Source: an uncultured Rikenella sp.
GTDB lineage: Bacteria > Bacteroidota > Bacteroidia > Bacteroidales > Rikenellaceae
Direction: 5' to 3'
Length of the DNA: 29,859 nucleotides
Assembly: GCF_910579375.1 (NCBI RefSeq)
Contig: NZ_CAJTUJ010000016.1
Location: forward strand, 1-29,859
In this document: in pieces, positions 24,200 to 29,859 of the stretch
How positions within the stretch are numbered: the first letter of the stretch is position 1
How the letters are laid out: each line of letters opens with the position of its first letter
Notes under the pieces: generated by a model
Seen by the model: only the letters and a program-made list of their open reading frames with translations
Told to the model about the DNA's origin: nothing
The model's database searches: none
Translations under genes and position numbers: made by a program

Positions 24200-24805
24200 A
24201 TGCGAAATCAATCGAATATGAAAAAAGAGGAGAGTTCGAGTTACACAGCCCGCGCCAAGGCGATCGAGGCGGCGGCGCAGCGCGGCGAATGGGTGGTCGG
24301 GCGGATCAAAAAAGAGTACGGAAATGCGGCTGACGGAGGCGGAACTTTGCTCGTATCGCTCTATGACGGTTTTCCGGACGATCCGGTCGGGGGCGAACCG
24401 CTGTGGACGGTGGTTGATTCACTGGCCGTGCCGCTTTATGTCGCTTCGTTCGAGCGACAGGGCGGAGGGCGAGGCGTAATCGTATTCGATGATTTCGAAA
24501 CCTCGGCGGAGACGGGCCTGTTGATCGGAAAGACGCTTTATCGGATACCGACCGCTGCCGACCGGTCGGAACGGACGGATGACGGAGAGGGGGATTTGAG
24601 CGTGTTGGTCGGGTATGAATTGACGGATCAGCGTTCGGGACGGGTGGGGATGGTACGGGAATTTTATGACTATCCGGGCAATCCGCTGCTGGGTGTCGAT
24701 TTCGAAGGGCAGGAGGTGTTGGTTCCGGCGGGGGTGATCGAAGTCACGAGCGTCAAGAAGCGGCGATTGGCGGGTGATCTGCCGGAGGGGCTGTTCGAAC
24801 TGTGA
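24200..24805 (+). CDS. rimM: Ribosome maturation factor RimM
   Basis: The protein has 201 residues from the first ATG, or 195 from the Met at 24218 (MKKEESSSYT), and either start is possible. RimM binds S19 and helps process the 3' domain of 16S rRNA. The N-terminal RimM domain contains GEWVVGRIKKEYGN and the core to about residue 120. The C-terminal PRC-barrel is seen as LVGYELTDQRSGRVGMVREF with LLGVDFEGQEVLVPA. It ends in DLPEGLFEL, as RimM proteins do. The pairing rpsP-rimM is widely conserved, which supports the call despite a divergent N-terminus. A terminator-like hairpin lies just before it. Confidence 0.87.
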   Translation: MRNQSNMKKEESSSYTARAKAIEAAAQRGEWVVGRIKKEYGNAADGGGTLLVSLYDGFPDDPVGGEPLWTVVDSLAVPLYVASFERQGGGRGVIVFDDFETSAETGLLIGKTLYRIPTAADRSERTDDGEGDLSVLVGYELTDQRSGRVGMVREFYDYPGNPLLGVDFEGQEVLVPAGVIEVTSVKKRRLAGDLPEGLFEL

Positions 24806-24826
24806 TACCAAACACAATCCTGAATC

Positions 24827-25819
24827 ATGGAAAATAGATCTGAAATAGGGCACCATCGTCTCCAAGAGGGCGATGCGCAGGCACGACAAGAGCTCGTACA
24901 ACTCGCCGAGGCCGGCGACGCCGGAGCGCAATTCAAGCTCGGAGTCTGCTATGACCACGGATGGGGCATGGAACAGAACTACATCGAAGCGGCCAAATGG
25001 TACCGTCTCGCTGCGGAACAAGGTCATATCGAGGCTCGATTCAACCTCGGGGACTGTTATAAGGACGGACTGGGGGTCGAACAGGACTACACGAAAGCAG
25101 CGGAGTGGTTTCGCCTCGCAGCCGAACAGGGACTGCCTGACGCGCAATACAACCTCGGAGTATGTTATGCGAACGAGGTGGGGGTCGAACTGGATTACAA
25201 GGAAGCTGTGAAATGGTATCGCAAAGCAGCCGGACAAGGATATGCCGATGCGCAATACAACCTCGGTATTTGCTATAAAAATGGACGGGGCGTCAGACAG
25301 AGCTACCGGCAAGCAGCGAAATGGTACCGACTGGCAGCCGAACAGGGAGATGCGGATGCGCAGTTCAGACTCGGTCTCTGCTATATGAACGGAGAAGGCG
25401 TAAAATCAGACGCTGCGGAAGCGTGCGAATGGTTCCGTCTCGCTGCGGAACAAGGATACCTCGAAGCACAATGCAACCTCGGCAACTGCTACTATTTCGG
25501 TTTCGGTATCCATCCGGACGATGCCGAAGCTGTGAAGTGGTACCGCCTCGCGGCGGAACAAGGAGATGCCGATGCGCAATATAACCTCGGGCTCTGCTAT
25601 AAACACGGCAGAGGGGTCAAACCAAATGATAAAGACGCCGCAGAATGGTACCGATTGGCAGCAGAGCAAGGTCACGTCGAAGCACAATACAACTTGGGAT
25701 GGTGCTATGAATTCGGCGAAGGCATCGAACAGAACCGCGCCAAAGCTGTGGAGTGGTATCGCCATGCCGCCGAACAAGGGTTTCGGGAAGCCGAAGCCAG
25801 ATTGACCGAACTACGCTGA
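24827..25819 (+). CDS. Sel1-like repeat protein (8 repeats)
   Basis: The protein has 330 residues and no signal peptide. After about 28 residues it consists of eight 36-residue Sel1-like repeats with the pattern AxYNLGxCYxxGxGVxxDxxxAxKWYRLAAEQGxxD. Such repeats form an alpha-solenoid scaffold for protein-protein contacts. Each repeat has a Cys-Tyr pair at the same position (GVCYDHG, GDCYKDG, GVCYANE, GICYKNG, GLCYMNG, GNCYYFG, GLCYKHG, GWCYEFG), so eight Cys would line one face. The partner and role are unknown. It follows rimM by 21 nt but probably has no functional link with it. The low divergence between repeats suggests recent expansion. Confidence 0.9.
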   Translation: MENRSEIGHHRLQEGDAQARQELVQLAEAGDAGAQFKLGVCYDHGWGMEQNYIEAAKWYRLAAEQGHIEARFNLGDCYKDGLGVEQDYTKAAEWFRLAAEQGLPDAQYNLGVCYANEVGVELDYKEAVKWYRKAAGQGYADAQYNLGICYKNGRGVRQSYRQAAKWYRLAAEQGDADAQFRLGLCYMNGEGVKSDAAEACEWFRLAAEQGYLEAQCNLGNCYYFGFGIHPDDAEAVKWYRLAAEQGDADAQYNLGLCYKHGRGVKPNDKDAAEWYRLAAEQGHVEAQYNLGWCYEFGEGIEQNRAKAVEWYRHAAEQGFREAEARLTELR

Positions 25820-25903
25820 GACACAGTATCCCGGACGGAGAATCGATAAAATTCCGGCCGACGGTTTTCCGTCCGATACCCGGTCGCACGGGCCATGCCC
25901 CAT

Positions 25904-25933
25904 AAAGTGGAAATGCTTACGCATTTCCACTTT
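25904..25933. terminator. Bidirectional terminator between sel1 gene and kinase gene
   Basis: A perfect 13-bp stem (25904-25916 with 25921-25933, loop TTAC) stands between convergent genes. It ends in TTT on the plus strand and, by symmetry, on the minus strand. Confidence 0.8.
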
Positions 25934-25962
25934 TCAATTCGGCCCAATTCTTGTCCGCGCGC

Positions 25963-27636
25963 CTAATAGCTGAAACTGCTGCCACCCAAAAACTCGCGCA
26001 AAATCGAGGTCGGAGGCAATTCCCGATCCGGTATCTCGACGAAATAGTCCAAAAACCGCGACAGCCGCAATGCTTCCGCGAACTCCGGCGTATTGGCCGG
26101 AACGCGCCCTAACAGTGGTTGGGCGTACCTCTTCAGGATCGATATCTCGAAAAACAGGGAGGTATTCACCATCACGTCGGCCTGCTCCTGGAACGGGAAA
26201 ATGTACTTGTCCTCGCCCCGCCGAACACTCCCCCACCCCCGGATCGTATCGTAAGCCGAACGCCCCCGGTACTTGCTGTCCCGCACGATCCGCCGCAACA
26301 GCCGATTATCGGTCGTCGAAATCACGGTCATGTCGTCCAACGAAAGGGTTGTCAGCGCCGAGGCGTAAATCTTGTACTTGAGGTGCTCTTCGATATGGGG
26401 CGTCAGGGCCGGATTCAGACCGTGAATCCCCTCGACGATCACGATGCTCCGCTCGTTGAGCTGCAAGGTCGTTCCGTCGTAGTACCGCTTGCCGTCCGTA
26501 AAACGGAATTTGGGCATCTCGACCTGTTCGCCTGCGAAAAGGCGGTTCAAATCGGAATTAAAGGCCTCGACATCGACCGCGCCGAGCGATTCGAAATCGT
26601 AATCGCCGTTCTCGTCCCGCGGGGTATGCTCGCGATCGACGAAGTAGTTGTCCATCGAGATGGTCTGCGGTTCGAGTCCCAGCACCCGCAACTGAATGGA
26701 GAGCCTCTTGGCCAGCGTTGTCTTACCGCTCGATGACGGGCCGGCCACCAGAACGATCTTAAGACCACTTTTCCGGTGACGTTCGGCAATGACGTCGGCA
26801 ATTCGGGCCAGGGTCTTCTCCTGCAACGCCTCGCCGACTTTGATGAGTTCGCCGGCCTCGCCGGCCAGCACGCGCGAATTGAGCGAGCCGACATCCGCAA
26901 TACGCAGAATATCAGACCACTCCTGATTTTGCTGAAAGACGGAGAAGAGTTTCGGTTCGAGCCGCATCGGTTCGACTTTCGTCCAGTCGTCGCGCCGAGG
27001 CATCTGCAACACGAAGCCGCCGCCGAATACGTGCAGGTCGAAGACGGTCAGCACGCCGGTCGAAACGGCCATCGCGCCGTAGAAATAGCCGGGCAGTCCG
27101 CCGAGGTTATAGACCGTCACGAAGCACTGGGGCCATGTCCCGAGCAAGGCGACTTTGTCCTCGAACCCGCAGCCGCGATAAAGTTTCTCGACGTCGGAAA
27201 AGAGCAGCTTTTCGCGCACGATCGGCAGGTTGAGCTCCACGAGGGTCCGCATCCGCTTCTTGATCTCTTCGACCTGCTCGGCGCCGATGGAACCGGCTCC
27301 CTCGATCTCGCAATAATACCCCCGGGCGGCCGTATAAAGCACGCGCAGCCGGGCTTTCGGATAGAGGTCGGAAACGGCTTTGTGCAGCAGGAAAAAGAGG
27401 GAACGGGCATAAACCCGCATGCCGTCGGACGAAACCATCTCGACAAAGCGCAGGCTTTTCGGCGAATAGAGCCGGGTGTTGAGCTCTTTCATCCGGTTGT
27501 CGGCAAAGCAGGCGATTACGGGCGACTCGGTGCGCAGGGCCAGCATCTCCAAGGCCTGCTCCAGCGTGGAGCCCTCTTCGACATAAAGAGTCGTATCGTT
27601 GTTCTCGCAGTAAATCTGTATGGGTCGTGTCATCAT
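25963..27636 (-). CDS. Nucleoside (uridine) kinase-like protein with ThrRS-like N-terminus
   Basis: The protein has 557 residues. The N-terminal part (about 1-65) looks like a TGS domain, and about 70-190 resembles the second additional domain of threonyl-tRNA synthetase. The C-terminal half is a P-loop kinase of the phosphoribulokinase/uridine kinase family, with Walker A GPSSSGKTT (299-307), SMDNYFVDREHTPRDENGDY at about 327-346 and IVIVEGIHGLNP. This fusion is found across Bacteroidetes and Firmicutes and is annotated as uridine or nucleoside kinase, presumably phosphorylating a nucleoside with ATP. The role of the synthetase-like half is unknown. It begins with two adjacent Met codons, 55 nt after the stop of the 5'-nucleotidase-like gene. 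Confidence 0.9.
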   Translation of the reverse strand: MMTRPIQIYCENNDTTLYVEEGSTLEQALEMLALRTESPVIACFADNRMKELNTRLYSPKSLRFVEMVSSDGMRVYARSLFFLLHKAVSDLYPKARLRVLYTAARGYYCEIEGAGSIGAEQVEEIKKRMRTLVELNLPIVREKLLFSDVEKLYRGCGFEDKVALLGTWPQCFVTVYNLGGLPGYFYGAMAVSTGVLTVFDLHVFGGGFVLQMPRRDDWTKVEPMRLEPKLFSVFQQNQEWSDILRIADVGSLNSRVLAGEAGELIKVGEALQEKTLARIADVIAERHRKSGLKIVLVAGPSSSGKTTLAKRLSIQLRVLGLEPQTISMDNYFVDREHTPRDENGDYDFESLGAVDVEAFNSDLNRLFAGEQVEMPKFRFTDGKRYYDGTTLQLNERSIVIVEGIHGLNPALTPHIEEHLKYKIYASALTTLSLDDMTVISTTDNRLLRRIVRDSKYRGRSAYDTIRGWGSVRRGEDKYIFPFQEQADVMVNTSLFFEISILKRYAQPLLGRVPANTPEFAEALRLSRFLDYFVEIPDRELPPTSILREFLGGSSFSY

Positions 27637-27691
27637 GATTGCAACAGGCTACAAAAAGTATTCCTAAAGATACGGAATTTTTCTTTTTCGG

Positions 27692-28888
27692 CTACTGCGC
27701 AAGAAAAATCGTCTGACGTTCGCGAGCTGCGATGGCCCGCACCCATCGTTCCGGGCCGGCCGACCAGTTGTCGCGTACCCGGGGCGACAAGGTCTCCTGC
27801 GCAGTCAGCCAGGAGGCCAAGGCAACTCGGTAATCTTCGGCCACCACGGTCACGGGCCACCCTTCGTTCTGAAGTTCCCGAGCCCGAAAGGAGTTGAGCA
27901 CGAGGGTATAAGTACGAGCGGGGTCAAACGGTTCGCCGCGTTCGGTCTCGTAGATCGTCACGCGGTGTCCGGCCCGGGCGGTCAGGTCGACCCGGAACCG
28001 AAGCCCGGCGACATCGTCGTGCAGATAATAGGGCACTCGCAACCGGACCAGATCGGATTGAGGCCCGGAAATCCGAAAAAAGCGCATCCCGAAGATCTTT
28101 TCGATCCACTCGTTGAGCCTGCATCCGGGCACCCGAACGGTCACAAGTCGGTTGTCGAACCGAAAGAGGGGCAAAACGTCGCTCAACGACAAGTCACCGG
28201 CGGCCAGGGTGGCATCCATCACGGGCGGCGCAAAAAACGAGAGGTCGGCTCCGGGCGCCATGGCCTGATGAAAGCGGTGAAAGAGGTCGGCGAAGGCGGA
28301 TGGCCCGAAAAATCCGTCCCGTGTGGTGATCGCGGTGTCGAGCGTCGCCACGGGCTCCAGAAAGAGCCGCCGCATCTGTTTCTCATCGATTGCAAAACGC
28401 GCTTTCAACGTTTTGGAGGGCCGAATTTCCGAAAAATCGTACCGTCTGACACGCACTGCCGTCTGCCCTTCGATTTCATACCGATCGACAACGAGCCACT
28501 CGTGTTCACCGAGCGAATCCACAGCGGTCGGGGTCACTCCGAAAAGGGCCATCACGAAATCCTGCTCTGCCTCACTCGCATAACCGGCTGCACGCATTAA
28601 CCTCTGCCGTAAAGTACTGTCGATCTGACTCGTATAAATCGCATCGCCGAGCGGCATCTTCCGCCGAGGAATGTCTACGGCGAAAACGGCCGTCTCTCCG
28701 AGTTCTGCCCGCCACGTCTCGACAAATCGGGCGACGGCGATCAACGAGCCGGCCCGATGTCTGCCGGTGATAGGGTCGAAATCCATCGTGGCGGCATCAC
28801 CGGCGGTCACAACGAGCCGCTGGTGTGACTGAGCGGAGGCGAGAGTGCCCAGTAGACTGAAAAACAGAGTGATAACTATTCTACGCAT
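27692..28888 (-). CDS. 5'-nucleotidase C-terminal-domain-like secreted protein
   Basis: The protein has 398 residues with a signal peptide (MRRIVITLFFSLLGTLASAQ). Residues about 180-375 match the C-terminal substrate-binding domain of 5'-nucleotidases: FFGPSAFADLFH, then GADLSFFAPPVMDATLAAGD, then LSDVLPLFRFDNRLVTVRV, and RTYTLVLNSFRARE near the end. The N-terminal 170 residues do not show the calcineurin-like metal motifs (DxH, GDxxD, GNHE, GHTH). So the protein probably does not hydrolyse nucleotides alone. It may bind nucleotides or depend on a separate phosphatase subunit. It lies upstream of the nucleoside-kinase-like gene in the same direction, which suggests a nucleoside salvage theme. 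Cassette 8 begins 40 nt upstream of its start. Confidence 0.72.
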   Translation of the reverse strand: MRRIVITLFFSLLGTLASAQSHQRLVVTAGDAATMDFDPITGRHRAGSLIAVARFVETWRAELGETAVFAVDIPRRKMPLGDAIYTSQIDSTLRQRLMRAAGYASEAEQDFVMALFGVTPTAVDSLGEHEWLVVDRYEIEGQTAVRVRRYDFSEIRPSKTLKARFAIDEKQMRRLFLEPVATLDTAITTRDGFFGPSAFADLFHRFHQAMAPGADLSFFAPPVMDATLAAGDLSLSDVLPLFRFDNRLVTVRVPGCRLNEWIEKIFGMRFFRISGPQSDLVRLRVPYYLHDDVAGLRFRVDLTARAGHRVTIYETERGEPFDPARTYTLVLNSFRARELQNEGWPVTVVAEDYRVALASWLTAQETLSPRVRDNWSAGPERWVRAIAARERQTIFLAQ

Positions 28889-28928
28889 CTTTCGTTTCTG
28901 CGTGTTGGTTCAGATTGGGCGATGTCCC

Positions 28929-29111
28929 GCCCCGGGCTGTCGCGAAAGGAGTAACGGGGCACTGGGGGTCGTCGGCAGCAATGGGATCAGTTGGGCTTCG
29001 ACGGTCAGCCACACGAAGGGCATGAACGTGAATTTCAGTGTGATGTGGCTTCGTTCCAGCACTTCGGACTGCCGTGCCTACGGTTTTCCGTTGCGTTGCC
29101 TCTCGGAATAA
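28929..29111 (+). repeat. Silent variable-region cassette 8 (60 codons)
   Basis: It encodes 60 residues from APGCRERSNG through NGISWASTVSH to YGFPLRCLSE and a stop, with no start codon. The first ten residues share ER and NG with cassettes 6 and 7, so these are its closest relatives. It points away from the 5'-nucleotidase-like gene, within that gene's probable promoter region. Confidence 0.75.
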
Positions 29112-29233
29112 ACAGGAACGAGAGGCACTTGAAAGATGGCCGGGTACCCTAACTTGAAGCCGAGGCGACCGATTGTTCGAGATAGAGGCGGCCATTGGGG
29201 CAGAGAAAAGCCGGTTCGAGTGCCGAGCGGCAC
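29112..29233. repeat. Region between cassettes 8 and 9 with a reversed tail
   Basis: Past cassette 8 there is only a weak tail motif (GGGTACCCTAA near 29151). From about 29181 to 29219 a tail is written in reverse (TAGAGGCGGCC), ending in the perfect hairpin GTGCCGAGCGGCAC at 29220-29233. This is the order expected downstream of a minus-strand cassette. No gene is seen. Confidence 0.6.
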
Positions 29234-29234
29234 C

Positions 29235-29417
29235 GCCCCGGGCTACCGCAGTAACCCATTGGGCACGCTGCTCTATGTCGGCGATGCCGGATACGGTTGG
29301 TCGTCCGCTGTCAGCAGGCTCAACGGTGTGTTCTTGCACTTAACCGCGGAGCTCCTCCTCCCCAGCAATGCGGGCAACCGCGCCCACGGTTTTCCGTTAC
29401 GGTGCCTCTCGGAATAA
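29235..29417 (+). repeat. Silent variable-region cassette 9 (60 codons), inverted against its tail
   Basis: It encodes 60 residues from APGYRSNPLG through AGYGWSSAVSR to HGFPLRCLSE and a stop. Its 5' boundary directly abuts the hairpin that in other copies follows the 3' end, and no tail is found after its own stop. The usual TTGCGT is TTACGG here, changing Leu and Arg codons silently. Confidence 0.75.
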
Positions 29418-29859
29418 ACGGGAAGGAGTGCTTTCGCCGGAACCGATTGGGGACTTAGAACCCTGAATATATGTCATTTTCTATTCTGACTTTGCTGCGG
29501 GGCGCAACGAGCTCCGTCGAGTTGCAATCCGCCGCGCAGGGTGCGGCGAACTGCGCGACTCTGCGAGTCAAGAGCAACGCCTTTTCTGTCAAGTTCAGCC
29601 TTGTCGCCCGAGCGGGTCGAAACCTGCGGGGCCTACTGCAACGTCAGTTGCGGGCCTCCGCTGGGGGAGGCTTCGGCCCGCGCGACTCTACGAGTCGCAA
29701 AAGCACAGCCCAACCCACGGCCCAAAGCACTGCCCCGTGTCCGCCTCACTGCGGCTCCGCTGTCGCTCCGCCGCCTTTTCGCGCGCCTTGCGCGATTCAT
29801 CTACATTCGGCTACCGCCGAAATAGCAGAATCGCTTCTTTAGGCGTGGCGCGCGAGCAA
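29418..29859. repeat. Structured intergenic repeat at the window end
   Basis: No credible gene is visible in this stretch; the open frames are Arg/Ser/Pro-rich. It holds a 5-3-5 hairpin at 29557-29569, and a two-hairpin module at 29649-29699 whose first part closes with GCGGGCC/GGCCCGC and whose second is a 7-3-7 hairpin at 29682-29698. The 40-nt block 29733-29772 matches 90-129 inverted, 38 of 40 bases. The sequence runs off the window, so the element may be longer. Confidence 0.55.

Noticed and set aside
24419..25312. 297-codon minus-strand frame opposite rimM and the Sel1 gene
   Set aside because: Its repetitive sequence is the antisense of the Sel1 repeats; no independent support.
525..29417. 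Cassettes as integron gene cassettes with attC sites
   Set aside because: The hairpin after the stop recalls attC, but there are no paired RYYYAAC/GTTRRRY core sites, the cassettes are dispersed and lack start codons, and no integrase is seen.
525..29417. Cassettes as a complete diversity-generating retroelement within the window
   Set aside because: No reverse transcriptase, accessory protein or adenine-rich template repeat is found here; only variable-region-like units are present, so the machinery, if any, must be elsewhere.

Overview
The window looks like a piece of chromosome from a GC-rich member of the Bacteroidales, most like Alistipes/Rikenellaceae. The reasons are the Bacteroidetes-type -7 promoter box (TAnnTTTG) in front of several genes, an S16 protein with a long Ala/Lys/Glu tail, a uridine-kinase-like protein with a ThrRS-like N-terminus, DUF4491 and DUF2461 neighbours, and secreted or lipoprotein glycosidases. 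The genus is an inference. There are no rRNA, tRNA, CRISPR, transposase, integrase or reverse transcriptase genes in the window.

Layout. 1-524: non-coding, rich in structured hairpins. 793-1455 (-): secreted Fe-type superoxide dismutase. 1688-3699 (+): membrane metallophosphoesterase overlapping an AraC-family regulator. 3855-9067 (+): a GH2 beta-galactosidase-like enzyme and a GH95-like lipoprotein, probably one glycan-degrading operon. 9576-11246 (-): formate-tetrahydrofolate ligase. 11346-13803 (+): GT4 glycosyltransferase and S37-like secreted peptidase. 14060-15464 (+): PrmA and a GNAT acetyltransferase. 15540-15797 (-): GlsB-like membrane protein. 15798-16304: a long structured intergenic repeat. 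16305-16997 (+): FtsE-like ATPase. 17018-19177 (-): YihY-type membrane protein and an EEP-family hydrolase. 19577-22161 (+): catalase, then the overlapping pair DUF4491/DUF2461. 22890-23360 (-): CoaD, divergent from rpsP and rimM (+), followed by a Sel1-repeat protein. 25963-28888 (-): nucleoside-kinase-like protein and a 5'-nucleotidase-like protein. 28889-29859: cassettes and structured repeats. Apart from the glycosidase pair these are ordinary housekeeping and envelope genes. SOD and catalase together suggest an anaerobe that copes with oxygen exposure.

The unusual content lies between the genes. Nine copies of a 183-192 bp cassette are scattered through the window in both orientations. 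Each encodes only the last 60-63 residues of a C-type-lectin-like variable domain. Each starts abruptly at a CCGCCCCGGGC-like sequence and ends in an almost invariant sequence encoding LRCLSE-stop. Six have their own hairpin 3-5 nt after the stop or an associated tail of CCTCTACCCTAA-like repeats. All nine are open in the same frame although none has a start codon or an upstream domain. The conserved glycine next to the hypervariable codons uses all four synonymous codons. This looks like a dispersed archive of silent variable-region cassettes, of the kind used by diversity-generating retroelements or gene-conversion systems. One cassette (29235-29417) is inverted relative to its own tail, which suggests that the cassette moves as a unit.

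A second intergenic layer is a family of structured repeats at 1-465, 15905-16260 and about 29500-29775. They share 7-bp/3-nt/7-bp hairpins whose arms change in a compensatory way, and larger near-perfect palindromes.
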